Source: 2-01-FULL-39-10-A sp964525395 (GTDB taxonomy: Bacteria > Patescibacteriota > Microgenomatia > Levybacterales > UBA12049). Taken from it: 64,000 bases of DNA. Below the pieces are notes generated by a model. That model had not been told where the DNA came from. It worked only from the letters and a program-made list of their open reading frames with translations, and searched no databases. Of the stretch, positions 26,443 through 35,563 are shown one piece after another (within the stretch, counting starts at the first letter, position 1; every line of letters starts with the position of its first letter). The stretch lies in NCBI GenBank assembly GCA_964525395.1, contig CAZGGU010000001.1, positions 1 through 64,000 of the forward strand, read 5' to 3'. A program made the translations under genes and the position numbers.

Positions 26443-26724
26443 TTACTTTTTCTTAAAGAATCTTCGAGGCTTAGAGGGGTCGACTTCTACAGTTATATTT
26501 TCTGCTACTTCGCGCTCTTGCTCAGTATCTGGCATTGGATAAATTCCTTCAAGTCTCTCTTCTATGTTTTCCATTACATTCCCAAGCTCGATCTTTCCTT
26601 CTTGAGTTAGAGTTTTAAGAATTTTATTTCCTTTTTTGGTACCAAGCAGAAATACAGCGGCACCACCAATGAGGGCGCCGATTAAAAATCCGTCTGAAAA
26701 TTTACCATTATTATTCCCCATCAT
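26443..26724 (-). CDS. YtxH-like membrane protein
   Basis: 93 residues. Short polar N-terminus, then a Gly-rich transmembrane segment (F-L-I-G-A-L-I-G-G-A-A-V-F-L-L) followed by K-K-G and a charged helix, the layout of YtxH proteins. Overlaps the previous gene by 14 bases. Probably partners the DUF948-like protein at the membrane; role unknown. Confidence 0.75.
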   Translation of the reverse strand: MMGNNNGKFSDGFLIGALIGGAAVFLLGTKKGNKILKTLTQEGKIELGNVMENIEERLEGIYPMPDTEQEREVAENITVEVDPSKPRRFFKKK

Positions 26725-27001
26725 TGTCTCCTTTGTTATTCAAGCCAATATTCTTTAACAAACCAAGAACTGTGGCGATTCCTGCGCTAGCTTTTAATCC
26801 CATTACAAACGAGGACAATCCTTCAGCTGGAGCTGCTACGCTTTCTGTAATCCTGGTTGTGTTATCTAAGACTTTATTAGTTTTATCTATTGTAGTCCTA
26901 AGATCTCTTAAAATGAAGTAAACTTGAATTCCCAAAATCACAAGCAGAATAGTGAGGATTGTGATGAACACCAATAGAATGATTTGGACAGGATCAAACA
27001 T
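26711..27001 (-). CDS. DUF948/YtxG-like membrane protein
   Basis: About 96 residues from M-F-D-P-V-Q at 27001. One N-terminal transmembrane helix (I-I-L-L-V-F-I-T-I-L-T-I) followed by a coiled-coil-prone helix (L-R-T-T-I-D-K-T-N-K-V-L-D-N-T), as in DUF948. An upstream start at 27049 would place the promoter inside the coding region and was rejected. Pairs with the YtxH-like gene as in Firmicutes ytxGH. Confidence 0.7.
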   Translation of the reverse strand: MFDPVQIILLVFITILTILLVILGIQVYFILRDLRTTIDKTNKVLDNTTRITESVAAPAEGLSSFVMGLKASAGIATVLGLLKNIGLNNKGDNDGE

Positions 27002-27013
27002 AGTACTATATAA

Positions 27014-27040
27014 ATTATAACACCCTGACTTGTTAGTCAA
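27014..27040 (-). promoter_or_regulatory. Promoter of the YtxG/YtxH-like pair
   Basis: TTGACT (27035-27040), 15-base spacer, perfect TATAAT (27014-27019), 12 bases to the ATG at 27001. Confidence 0.6.
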
Positions 27041-27056
27041 GAGCATCAAAGTTAAT

Positions 27057-27695
27057 CTAATCGGGCTTAACTATAATATCTCGCTTAACAACAGTCGTTC
27101 TTCCAAATCTATTTTCAGCCGTAAAAGTTATCGTAGTATTACCTGGAAAGACTGTAATCTCTTTAGTAAAGTTTCCATTACGATCAAGCGTTATCTGTTC
27201 GTTTTCTACAGTTAAAGTAGAATCAGGATCTGTTTTTCCAGAAACTTCAATCGATAAGGTCTTAAAGCTCTGGCTTTCCTTCGGGGTATCAATTTTTAAA
27301 GTTGGATTAAACAAGGCGCCACGATATTGGAATAGTAAAAAGATTGCAACCAGTACGAAAACAATCCCAATAATTATCATGCTTTTTCCGATCTTAAATT
27401 TAGTTCTCTTGTACTCATTTGGATTGGCTAAACCACGCGGCAATACTTCAATCTGCTTTTTTTCATCAAACTCACGACGATAAAGCGCAAGAGATTTTTC
27501 TACAGGTAAACCCAGAAATTTAGCGTAGTTACGGACAAAACCATAAGCATAGGCACTTGACGGAAGTGCGCGGAAATCTCCTTTTTCAATCGCACGCAAA
27601 AAATCTTCCCGAATCTTAGTGGCTCGGGAAACTTCTTCTAAATTTAAGCCTTTACGTTTACGCTCTTCTTCGAACTGCTGACCAATTTTAATCAT
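27057..27695 (-). CDS. RodZ-like helix-turn-helix membrane protein
   Basis: 212 residues. N-terminal HTH_25 domain (R-K-G-L-N-L-E-E-V-S-R-A-T-K-I and A-Y-A-Y-G-F-V-R-N-Y-A), basic linker, transmembrane helix near 112-130, and an outer beta domain in two Ig-like halves (V-S-G-K-T-D-P-D-S and N-G-N-F). RodZ links MreB to the elongation machinery; no mreB is in the window, so a cell-shape role is inferred. Lies six bases after ftsK in the same operon. Confidence 0.8.
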   Translation of the reverse strand: MIKIGQQFEEERKRKGLNLEEVSRATKIREDFLRAIEKGDFRALPSSAYAYGFVRNYAKFLGLPVEKSLALYRREFDEKKQIEVLPRGLANPNEYKRTKFKIGKSMIIIGIVFVLVAIFLLFQYRGALFNPTLKIDTPKESQSFKTLSIEVSGKTDPDSTLTVENEQITLDRNGNFTKEITVFPGNTTITFTAENRFGRTTVVKRDIIVKPD

Positions 27696-27701
27696 AGGGA
27701 T

Positions 27702-29795
27702 TTATTCTTGTGGGGCACCAAGAATTTGTGATGGATCTTTTATTAAAACGTCTCTTGGCTTACTACCTTCTGCTCTACCCACAATACCTTCTGCCTCAAG
27801 CTGATCTAATATTCTTGCCGCACGTGAGTAACCGATAGAGAGTCTTCTTTGTAAAAGTGAAGCAGATGCTTTATCATACTCACAAATAATCTCTACAGCT
27901 TTAGCAAAAATTGGGTCCCTGCCAGATGAATCCCCATTTGAAGCACCACCTGCGCCTTTTGGTGTATAAGGTGTAGCCAAAATTTCTTCTGTATATTCAA
28001 CTGCTGGCGACTTCTCTTTCATATACTCCACTAGCTTTTTAACTTCTTTTTCGGACACAAATGCTCCCTGAATACGAGATGGCTTTGCCTGATCTGGTGG
28101 GATATATAACATGTCACCTCGACCAAGCAACTTTTCTGCTCCAGGACCATCTATGATAACGCGTGAATCAATCATGGAGGAAACGTTAAAAGCAATTCTG
28201 GCCGGGATATTAGCTTTAATTAGCCCAGTGATGACATCTACTGAAGGCCTCTGGGTAGCTACGACTAAATGAATTCCGGTTGCACGAGCCATCTGAGCTA
28301 GACGAGCAATAGTGTCCTCAACCTCAACAGGAGCAAACATCATTAAATCAGCTAATTCATCGATAAAAATTACGATATATGGCAAAGCCTGAAATCCTGC
28401 AAGCTCATTATATCCATCAATATTTCTTACTCCGCGCTCAGCAAAAGTTTTATATCTGCGATCCATTTCATTAGTTGCCCATTTAAGAGCAGAGAGAATT
28501 TTTTCTACGTCAACTATTACAGGCACCATCAAATGAGGGATACCGTTGTATGCTGTAAGCTCAACGCGCTTAGGATCAATCATAATAAGCTTTACTTCTT
28601 CAGGCGAAGCACGGAAAAGCAGAGTGGTGATAAATGAATTTACAAGAACAGATTTTCCAGAACCAGTAGTACCAGCTACCAGTACGTGAGGCATTTTCCC
28701 AATATCTGCTATAACCGGACTTCCGGAAACATCTAGTCCCATAGAAACTGAAAGTTTTGATTTGGCTTTTCTCATAACGTCTGAGGCAAGCATAGTCTTT
28801 AGTGTCACAACCTCAAGCGATCTATTGGGAATTTCAATACCCACTAAGTTTCTACCTGGAATTGGAGCCTCAATTCTAATCTGACCAGTAGGAGCTTGAG
28901 TCGCCAGGGCCAAATCGTTTGCAAGTGAGGTAATCTTAGAAACTCTTGTGCCTAGCGCCACCTCAAGGGCATACTGAGTAACAGCAGGCCCGAGATTAAC
29001 TTCAACCACTTTAGCCGCAATACCAAAGCTTTGAAGAGTTTTTTCGATTGTTTGAGCAATTTCTTTAACATCTCCACGCTCTGCTTTTCCACCTTCTTGC
29101 TCCTCAAGCATATCAAGAGGCGGATATTCCCATATCAAACCTGAAGAAAGAGTATTAGAAACTAGTTTTTCTGAAATAAGTTCATCTTTCTTAGCTGGAT
29201 TTGCAGCTAGATTAGGTCCTTTATTAATCTGTGGCTCTCCTTTAATCATAAGTGGTTTATTAAGCATTGGATCTTTTGATTTTTTAAATACGCCAAGCGG
29301 CAAGGTTTTTCCTCCTGTTTTTTTAGCTGCTCCTAAACCTTTAACTATTTCATCCATAGAAGTATCAAAAAGAACGATTACACCAATAAAAAGCCCAACT
29401 AAAAATATCAGAAGAGTTCCAATCGGACTTACCACATCTGAAATATTATTAAACAAAACTTGTCCCACATATCCTGCCTGAAATAGTGTGATTGTGGAAA
29501 CATAAATAATTAGAGCTCCCATTGCCACATTCGGACGTGACAATGCAAATTTCAGTCTAAAAAATAAGAAGCCAAAAAGAATAACTACAAAAGGGAGAAA
29601 AAAAGACATGGCTCCAAAGTATTGCCTCAAAAGAGTGTTTATATAAATAAAAGATGGACCATTTCCGAAGAAAGAAAGAAACATTAAAATGCCAAATCCT
29701 ATGGTTCCGAAACCGAAAATTGTGTAAATAGTTTTGGATTTAAGTTTAATTTTGAATTTACCACGTTTGCCGTAAGAGCCGCGTTTCTTTGCCAT
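27702..29795 (-). CDS. ftsK: DNA translocase FtsK
   Basis: 697 residues. About four N-terminal membrane helices (residues 25-165), a short linker, then the motor: Walker A G-T-T-G-S-G-K-S near 378, Walker B F-I-D-E-L-A-D near 475, and the C-terminal gamma winged helix (R-R-L-S-I-G-Y-S-R-A-A-R-I-L-D) that reads KOPS-like sites. Pumps chromosome ends through the division site. The linker is much shorter than in E. coli. No XerC/D or dif site is seen nearby. Confidence 0.97.
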   Translation of the reverse strand: MAKKRGSYGKRGKFKIKLKSKTIYTIFGFGTIGFGILMFLSFFGNGPSFIYINTLLRQYFGAMSFFLPFVVILFGFLFFRLKFALSRPNVAMGALIIYVSTITLFQAGYVGQVLFNNISDVVSPIGTLLIFLVGLFIGVIVLFDTSMDEIVKGLGAAKKTGGKTLPLGVFKKSKDPMLNKPLMIKGEPQINKGPNLAANPAKKDELISEKLVSNTLSSGLIWEYPPLDMLEEQEGGKAERGDVKEIAQTIEKTLQSFGIAAKVVEVNLGPAVTQYALEVALGTRVSKITSLANDLALATQAPTGQIRIEAPIPGRNLVGIEIPNRSLEVVTLKTMLASDVMRKAKSKLSVSMGLDVSGSPVIADIGKMPHVLVAGTTGSGKSVLVNSFITTLLFRASPEEVKLIMIDPKRVELTAYNGIPHLMVPVIVDVEKILSALKWATNEMDRRYKTFAERGVRNIDGYNELAGFQALPYIVIFIDELADLMMFAPVEVEDTIARLAQMARATGIHLVVATQRPSVDVITGLIKANIPARIAFNVSSMIDSRVIIDGPGAEKLLGRGDMLYIPPDQAKPSRIQGAFVSEKEVKKLVEYMKEKSPAVEYTEEILATPYTPKGAGGASNGDSSGRDPIFAKAVEIICEYDKASASLLQRRLSIGYSRAARILDQLEAEGIVGRAEGSKPRDVLIKDPSQILGAPQE

Positions 29796-29803
29796 GATAA
29801 TCT

Positions 29804-29832
29804 ATTATAAACAGATCTTGTAGCTACTGCAA
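29804..29832 (-). promoter_or_regulatory. Promoter of ftsK and the RodZ-like gene
   Basis: TTGCAG (29827-29832), 17-base spacer, perfect TATAAT (29804-29809), eight bases to the ATG. Confidence 0.7.
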
Positions 29833-29834
29833 AC

Positions 29835-31010
29835 CTATTTTCCGATGATTTTTCCCTGCGTTGTCACATGACGAATTCCTCTATGATCAGCTATGGTAGC
29901 ATATACTAAATCTGATCCAGGCGTTACACCTTTAAGCTCAGGATTAAATGGATCTTTAGTAATATGAACTACTACTACACCAATACTATCCGCAGGGGCT
30001 TTAACCAGGTCCCTATAACCATAAACCTTGTTTGACCACATATCCTCTCTATTTTTCTTGTAGTTTGTTATCTGAAAAAATCCTTCTCCAGTGGCACTCA
30101 TTACTGCAGCGGCAGCTAGCTTTTCCGGTCCACCGCCACTACCGACTACCATTTGATATTTTCCATCGGAGCCTCTTGAGTTTCCTGTCATTAATGCTGG
30201 AAAAAAATCACCAGCTTCCATTGGCTGCAAATCTACGCCCAAATGCCTTGCATCCTGCATATGCTCTGCAGTACGATCAGGCCTATCAAGAGTGATTACT
30301 CTTAAGTCTTTTGGATCTACTCCAGTAACTGCCAATACTCGATGAATATTAAATAGAGGATTCTTTCTTACATCCAATCCTCCCACATCTGGCGCAGCTA
30401 AAACTTCCCAGTATTTACCTAAGTCATTTGGGAGCTCTTGAAATCCTCCTCTTGCTGCGAAAGCAACAAACGCCTTAACCCCGGGGGCCCCTTCAATTCC
30501 TTCTGAAAAATTTGATCCTACAGCTGCAAGTCTTGTGCATTCAAGTGGATCATTTACTCCAGATCTAAGATCCGCATTGGCACCATGTGGGCCTAGCATT
30601 ACTTTAATTTCAGCACCTAGTAGCTGATCTTGAATTCCCTCACCATCTGTAAAATCAATTCCATATCTTGAATCTCTGAATTTTCTGATCAACATCCCCG
30701 TTGCTAAATTATCTAACTGATCTTTTCGCTCATCTATATCTTTTTTACTTGCATCTTCCGGAAGCACACCCATTCTATCCATCCTGTTTCCTACTGCAAG
30801 CGCTACTGAAGCAAGCGCATCTAAAACTTCATTTTCAGTAGCATCTAAAACTTTAACTCTTTGTATGTCAGGAGTGTATATATCTCTTTCTTGTGGCAAT
30901 TGAGGCGTTGCAGACTCTAGCCCGTGATATCGATGGAATCTGCCGGTTGTGGATCTGAACATTGTTGGCAGTCTGTCTTGATCTAGAGGACTTTGCTGAA
31001 GTTCTGTCAT
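29835..31010 (-). CDS. Divergent GlpX-like (class II fructose-1,6-bisphosphatase family) protein
   Basis: 391 residues from the ATG at 31010; a TTG three bases upstream was rejected. GlpX landmarks in order: A-L-A-V-G-N-R-M near residue 72, T-D-G-E-G near 121-125, D-P-L-E-C-T (154-159) where GlpX has DPIDGTT, T-L-D-R-P-D-R near 240 and G-S-G-G-G-P-E near 290 where GlpX has G-I-G-G-A-P-E. The second acidic ligand is Glu not Asp and the Gly is Cys. It may be a phosphatase with changed substrate, or inactive. Arg-rich compared with neighbours. Confidence 0.65.
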   Translation of the reverse strand: MTELQQSPLDQDRLPTMFRSTTGRFHRYHGLESATPQLPQERDIYTPDIQRVKVLDATENEVLDALASVALAVGNRMDRMGVLPEDASKKDIDERKDQLDNLATGMLIRKFRDSRYGIDFTDGEGIQDQLLGAEIKVMLGPHGANADLRSGVNDPLECTRLAAVGSNFSEGIEGAPGVKAFVAFAARGGFQELPNDLGKYWEVLAAPDVGGLDVRKNPLFNIHRVLAVTGVDPKDLRVITLDRPDRTAEHMQDARHLGVDLQPMEAGDFFPALMTGNSRGSDGKYQMVVGSGGGPEKLAAAAVMSATGEGFFQITNYKKNREDMWSNKVYGYRDLVKAPADSIGVVVVHITKDPFNPELKGVTPGSDLVYATIADHRGIRHVTTQGKIIGK

Positions 31011-31092
31011 CAATAAAGAATATCAATATAAAAAATTCATGGCTTGACCGAAAATGGATTTTTTCCTGACACTTTCCTGACGAAAGCTCCAA

Positions 31093-31121
31093 TTGATAAA
31101 AAAGCTCTAAACTAATAAAAT
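31093..31121 (+). promoter_or_regulatory. Promoter of the 31131-32417 gene
   Basis: TTGATA (31093-31098), 17-base spacer, TAAAAT (31116-31121), nine bases to the ATG. Confidence 0.65.
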
Positions 31122-31130
31122 ACTGCCACT

Positions 31131-32417
31131 ATGGATCATGTGATCGAAACAACTTATCCTTTTGATTTCAGAAAGTCTGATGCTAAGAAACTTGCTCAGC
31201 AAATTAATAAAAGAAGAAACACAGTTCTTATTGGAATGAAAAGAGTGGGAATTAGTAATTTTTTAAGATTCTTTCTTTATCATCCCGAAATCGCTGAGAA
31301 ATATTTAAATTCTAAAAATCATTTATTTATTCCAGTAGATTTAAATGACTTAGTAGAGCGAGAAGTGTTTCCGTTTTGGGTTTTAACTTTTAAAAGAATT
31401 TCAGATGCAGTTGAAAAATCTAATTTATCTAAAGAAATTAAAAAAGAAATAGAACAATATTTTCTAGATAGCATTCAGTCCCAAGATTTATTTTTAACGA
31501 TCGATTATTTAAGAAAAAGTTTACGTGTTATTTCTGAAAATGGAATTCTTCCAACTATTTTCCTCATTCGTTTCGACAGAATGCGCGGATCTATTACCTC
31601 AGAATTTTTTAACAATATCCAAGGGCTTTTCGATGCTACTCACGGAAAACTTTCTTATGTAATCACGTCTGACCACGCACTCGATCAGTTAGAACCAGAT
31701 ATTTTTAACAAACAATCCGTTTCTGTTTTTTCAGATAATTTATATATAAAACCTGCAGAAAAAAATGACACTAAAATTATCTATGATTCAAGCATTAAGC
31801 AATATCATCTAAATTTAAAACTAGAAATAACACGCGAGCTTTTAAGAATAGTAGATGGTCATACTCAATATCTTCTATATGGACTGATTTCCATTGGAGA
31901 AAATAAAGAAAATTTTACTTCTGATAACCTTTTTGAATTTTTAATAAATGAGGAAAGAATTTCGCTTCAGTCAGAAGAGCTCTGGGAAACTCTAAGTCCT
32001 TCAGAACAAAATATTTTAATTAAAGTTTTAAATAAAGAAAAATTAACATCCTCAGAAATTAAAGACGGACAATATTTAATTAGTACCGGATTTTTTGATT
32101 TAGATTCGTTAGAAATTTTTAATAAAATTTTTGAATATTTTGTAAAGACTAAAGACGAAGAAAGGAAAAAGGAAAAAAATGTCACTGAACTTTCTAAAAA
32201 AGAACACCTCCTTTTAAGTTTCTTAGAAAAAAATAAAAACGAAATTTGTGAGAGAGAAGAAATTATTGAAGCAGTTTGGCCAGAAGCAGAAAGCTTAGGT
32301 GTAACCGATTGGGCTATTGATAGATTAGTCGCAAGACTTCGAGCAAAGATTATAAATAAAAACTACGAAATTATAACTATTAAAACCAGAGGATATAAAT
32401 TAACAATTAAAAGTTAA
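31131..32417 (+). CDS. P-loop-like protein with C-terminal OmpR-type winged helix
   Basis: 428 residues. The N-terminal half looks like an AAA/STAND ATPase in strand pattern, but its Walker A is G-M-K-R-V-G-I-S, with the usual Lys replaced. A middle acidic helical part leads to a C-terminal winged helix (near 355-427: L-S-K-K-E-H-L-L-L-S-F-L-E, then V-A-R-L-R-A-K-I and T-I-K-T-R-G-Y-K-L) typical of the PhoB/OmpR DNA-binding domain. There is no receiver domain. Probably a regulator that senses a ligand through the ATPase-like part; target unknown. Confidence 0.65.
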   Translation: MDHVIETTYPFDFRKSDAKKLAQQINKRRNTVLIGMKRVGISNFLRFFLYHPEIAEKYLNSKNHLFIPVDLNDLVEREVFPFWVLTFKRISDAVEKSNLSKEIKKEIEQYFLDSIQSQDLFLTIDYLRKSLRVISENGILPTIFLIRFDRMRGSITSEFFNNIQGLFDATHGKLSYVITSDHALDQLEPDIFNKQSVSVFSDNLYIKPAEKNDTKIIYDSSIKQYHLNLKLEITRELLRIVDGHTQYLLYGLISIGENKENFTSDNLFEFLINEERISLQSEELWETLSPSEQNILIKVLNKEKLTSSEIKDGQYLISTGFFDLDSLEIFNKIFEYFVKTKDEERKKEKNVTELSKKEHLLLSFLEKNKNEICEREEIIEAVWPEAESLGVTDWAIDRLVARLRAKIINKNYEIITIKTRGYKLTIKS

Positions 32418-32832
32418 ACAAAAACCTATTTCTAATTTTTAAGCCCAAATTTCTTACCCTTGATCTTACACTGTCTCTTTCCCATACAATATTTGCTTTT
32501 GATGATGTCCCTTGAGGTCCAGGAATAATCACTTCTAAACCTTCTGCATTTATATCATCATGATGAAGTCTATTTTTTCCAATCAGTATCCTTTTACCTC
32601 TGTAGTGATAAACTCCTAAGGTATTAGTATCTATAACTTGAATCTCTCTTCTCAATTCACGCAAATGTTCTACAGTATCTTCTTGTGAAACTTCTAATAT
32701 ATTTGGAATAAAAACTTCTTCCATTCTACCATCACCATGAGATGCGAAATAACTTTTTCCCTCACCTAACTCAAGTGTCGGAATTCTAAAATCTGCTGCT
32801 GCCTGCTCTCCAAGTTCTGCTTTAATTCCCAT
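32407..32832 (-). CDS. Hypothetical protein, 141 residues
   Basis: Soluble, beta-rich and Arg-rich, without a family I recognise; ends in a basic tail (R-V-R-N-L-G-L-K-I-R-N-R). Its 3' end overlaps that of the convergent winged-helix gene by 11 bases. Supported by one of the cleanest promoters in the window. Confidence 0.6.
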   Translation of the reverse strand: MGIKAELGEQAAADFRIPTLELGEGKSYFASHGDGRMEEVFIPNILEVSQEDTVEHLRELRREIQVIDTNTLGVYHYRGKRILIGKNRLHHDDINAEGLEVIIPGPQGTSSKANIVWERDSVRSRVRNLGLKIRNRFLFNF

Positions 32833-32840
32833 AGGTATGA

Positions 32841-32869
32841 AATATACCTTTAAAGGCTTACTGTGTCAA
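32841..32869 (-). promoter_or_regulatory. Promoter of the 32407-32832 gene
   Basis: Perfect TTGACA (32864-32869), 17-base spacer, TATATT (32841-32846), eight bases to the ATG. The divergent glycosylase gene has its TATAAT at 32878-32883, nine bases beyond. Confidence 0.7.
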
Positions 32870-32889
32870 CCTTCATGTATAATGCTTCT

Positions 32890-33486
32890 ATGAATAAAGC
32901 GCTTAACCATTTTAAAAAATCAGATCCTATACTTTATGAAATAGCGAAAGAAATAGTAATCAATCAAAAAGAAAAATCTCAGAATTATTTTATCGATTTA
33001 GTCGAATCAATTATTTCTCAGCAATTATCCATTAAAGCCGCAGATACTATATTTAATAGATTTCAAAATTTATTTATTAATGAAAAAATTACTCCTGAGC
33101 AAACATTAAAAATAGATGATCAGAAAATGAGAAACTGCGGAATTTCTTTTTCTAAAATTAGATATATAAAAGGAATTGCTGAGGCAATAATTAATCAGAC
33201 GATTGACTTGAATAAACTTGATGAAATGACAGACGATGAAGTTATTACGGAACTTATCAAACTAAAAGGAGTAGGGAAGTGGACTGCGGAAATGTTTCTG
33301 ATGTTCTCTTTATCCCGTGAAGATATTTTTTCTACAGGAGATTTAGGATTGCAAAATGCGGTCATAAAAGTTTATGGACTAAAGAAAAAACCAACAGAAA
33401 AACAGCTTTTAAAAATTAGTAAAAAGTGGTCGCCCCACAGAACTTATGCTTCTAGAATTCTTTGGAAAAGTTTAGAAATTAAATAA
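32890..33486 (+). CDS. DNA-3-methyladenine glycosylase II-like (HhH-GPD)
   Basis: 198 residues. Removes alkylated bases in base-excision repair. Helix-hairpin-helix L-K-G-V-G-K-W-T-A-E and the catalytic Asp in S-T-G-D-L-G-L-Q mark the AlkA group; no FeS cysteines, so not EndoIII-like. A longer frame from 32863 contains the TATAAT (32878-32883), so the start was set to the ATG six bases after it. Overlaps the convergent SDR gene by eight bases. Confidence 0.88.
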   Translation: MNKALNHFKKSDPILYEIAKEIVINQKEKSQNYFIDLVESIISQQLSIKAADTIFNRFQNLFINEKITPEQTLKIDDQKMRNCGISFSKIRYIKGIAEAIINQTIDLNKLDEMTDDEVITELIKLKGVGKWTAEMFLMFSLSREDIFSTGDLGLQNAVIKVYGLKKKPTEKQLLKISKKWSPHRTYASRILWKSLEIK

Positions 33487-34153
33487 TCTCCCAAAGATTT
33501 AGATCTCCATCTTTTAAATCAACATCTCCCTTTAAATACTTTATGATATATTCTCCCACTATCCCCGGCTCTTCTCCGTTATCAAATTTCCACATCTGGG
33601 TTTTAGTAGCACCAGGGGAGACAGAGAAAATTTTCAAATCAGGAAATTCTAAAGCCAAACTTTTCGTAAATCCTATTACACCAAATTTGCTAGCAGTATA
33701 AACAGCTCGTCCTGCAAACGGAATATGACCAGCTCGGCTTGCGATGTTAATTATCCCAACTTTTATTTGTGGGAGAAGTGCTGAGGTTACTTTTACTAAA
33801 CCTTCTAAATTTATTCTCAGTTGATCTTCTATTTCCTCAAAGTTTTCATTTTCAAATCCTTCCCAGGAAATAACTCCAGCATTATTGATTAAGAAATCTA
33901 CATGACCAAATTTCTCAACTGCTACACTTACAGCATCGTTAATACTATTATTATCTTTAAGATTTAGTTCCAGCACTAAAACTTCAGGAGAACCCAGCTC
34001 CAAACATTTATTTTTTACTTTTTCTGCTGCATCAGCATCTTTGGAATAAGTGATCACTAGTCTTGCATTTTCCCGTGCAAATTCATATGCAATCGCTTCA
34101 CCGATACCACGACAAGAACCAGTTATGAAAATAATCAAATTATTAAGATTCAT
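33479..34153 (-). CDS. Short-chain dehydrogenase/reductase
   Basis: 224 residues. NAD(P) motif T-G-S-C-R-G-I-G near residue 11, N-N-A-G near 90, catalytic Ser in I-A-S-R-A-G and Y-T-A-S-K near 150: a complete classical SDR active site. Substrate cannot be read from sequence. Start overlaps the end of the PEBP gene by 11 bases, so the two are cotranscribed. Confidence 0.88.
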   Translation of the reverse strand: MNLNNLIIFITGSCRGIGEAIAYEFARENARLVITYSKDADAAEKVKNKCLELGSPEVLVLELNLKDNNSINDAVSVAVEKFGHVDFLINNAGVISWEGFENENFEEIEDQLRINLEGLVKVTSALLPQIKVGIINIASRAGHIPFAGRAVYTASKFGVIGFTKSLALEFPDLKIFSVSPGATKTQMWKFDNGEEPGIVGEYIIKYLKGDVDLKDGDLNLWEII

Positions 34154-34610
34154 TTTTCATGCTATACAGCCCAATAAATTCAGCTTTTTCTAATAAACTC
34201 TGACCAATTATTGATTCTAATTCTACACGAGAAATATTCTGCGACACAGAAAGCGGGGAAGATAGCGCATATAATTTAAACCTATAATGATGCGCTCCTG
34301 TGGGAGGACAAGGACCAGTATAGCCAATTTTTCCCCTTCCATTCATTCCCTCTGTCGCCTCAAATGGAACAGAATTTTCTTCAATTATGTTAGTTTTAGG
34401 ATCGATATTCCAAACTAACCAATGAGTAAATGTAGATCCTGTCCCTTTCGGATCTGTCGCAGCATCAGGATCATCAATAATAATCGCTAAACTTTTTGTC
34501 TCTTCTGGGACTTCAGAGAAATGTAACTCAGGACTATAATTCTCCCCCTCACAAGTATAAGTAGTAGGAATCAATTGGTTATTTTCAAATGCCGGAGAAG
34601 AAAATTTCAT
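34143..34610 (-). CDS. YbhB/YbcL family (PEBP/Raf kinase inhibitor-like) protein
   Basis: 155 residues. D-D-P-D-A near residue 45, T-H-W-L-V-W-N near 63 and G-P-C-P-P-T-G-A-H-H-Y-R-F near 100 are the conserved ligand-pocket blocks of bacterial PEBP proteins. No signal peptide. Physiological ligand unknown. TAAGAT ends six bases before the ATG. Confidence 0.9.
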   Translation of the reverse strand: MKFSSPAFENNQLIPTTYTCEGENYSPELHFSEVPEETKSLAIIIDDPDAATDPKGTGSTFTHWLVWNIDPKTNIIEENSVPFEATEGMNGRGKIGYTGPCPPTGAHHYRFKLYALSSPLSVSQNISRVELESIIGQSLLEKAEFIGLYSMKNES

Positions 34611-34686
34611 AAATCTATCTTAGTACAATCAAAAAAATTTGCAAGCTAAATTTGCATTCATTTAAAATTTATGACCATAATAAATT

Positions 34687-35538
34687 GTGAGACTGTCCGA
34701 ATCAAAAATTATCCTCCTTTTAATTGCTTTCGCTATATTAATAGTAGGTATTCTCTTTTTAGCTTTTGACGAAAAAAATAAGTCACTCGAGAACAACTCC
34801 AGCTCCATTCAACAATCCCCACTTTTAACAAAACTCTCTCAAGGATTGTCAGACGCTAATTGGAGCAGTCCAGAAATGATAAATCAATCAGCAGGAACAT
34901 ATGGCGAAAAGGAAGGGCAGAAAATCACAGCCACTATTACTACTAAGGATGCCATGCCTGTTAACTTTAATGAAAAAGCTTACTTAGAATCCCAAGGCTA
35001 TAAAGAAGATCCTCAGCTCGCAGCAGGTGGTGCGGGCTCAAGCGTTTGGGGATATTCCAAAGCTGAAAATGGTGCCACCAGTGTCGTAGTTTTCTCTTCA
35101 GAAACACAACCATCCAACAGTAATCAAAATGCACCAGCTGAATTTAATTGCCCTTGCCAAACTCAGATTAGTATTTTCGTAAGCACTCCTCCGCCCGCAT
35201 CAGCTAATTCTAATGCTTCATCAACATCTACTGTAGGCTTAGCCAACCCTGCATCAGTTAACTGCGGAAATGTCGGCGGAACTACTTCTATCCAAAACGG
35301 CCCAAACGGACAGTATGGACTATGTGAATTCGGAGATAATATGGCATGTGAAGAATGGGCTCTTTATAGAGGAGAGTGTCCAGTCGGTGGTGTAAAAACC
35401 ACAGGATTTAACACAAAAGCTCAAATGTATTGCGCATGGGTAGGCGGACAAACATTAGCAGTACCTAATGCTACCTGCACATTGCCGTCCGGTAAAGTCT
35501 GTTCAGACGAAGCAGTCTACAACGGCACCTGCTCATAG
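34687..35538 (+). CDS. Secreted/anchored protein with two DUF333-like repeats
   Basis: 283 residues, GTG start five bases after CATAAT. N-terminal transmembrane/signal segment (residues 8-25), a polar domain of unknown type, a Ser/Pro linker, then two Cys-rich DUF333-like modules: N-P-A-S-V-N-C-G-N-V-G-G with C-E-E-W-A-L-Y-R-G-E-C, and A-Q-M-Y-C-A-W-V-G-G with C-S-D-E-A-V-Y-N-G-T-C. The second is more diverged. DUF333 modules are found in envelope stress proteins. Confidence 0.75.
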   Translation: MRLSESKIILLLIAFAILIVGILFLAFDEKNKSLENNSSSIQQSPLLTKLSQGLSDANWSSPEMINQSAGTYGEKEGQKITATITTKDAMPVNFNEKAYLESQGYKEDPQLAAGGAGSSVWGYSKAENGATSVVVFSSETQPSNSNQNAPAEFNCPCQTQISIFVSTPPPASANSNASSTSTVGLANPASVNCGNVGGTTSIQNGPNGQYGLCEFGDNMACEEWALYRGECPVGGVKTTGFNTKAQMYCAWVGGQTLAVPNATCTLPSGKVCSDEAVYNGTCS

Positions 35539-35563
35539 TGATCAAGGTCCAACTACCCATTAG

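Noticed and set aside
31011..31013. TTG start for the GlpX-like gene
   Set aside because: The ATG at 31010 lies six bases after a TATTCT box, matching the pattern of other genes.
32863..32889. Upstream start for the DNA glycosylase
   Set aside because: This stretch contains the TATAAT box, so it cannot be translated from that promoter.
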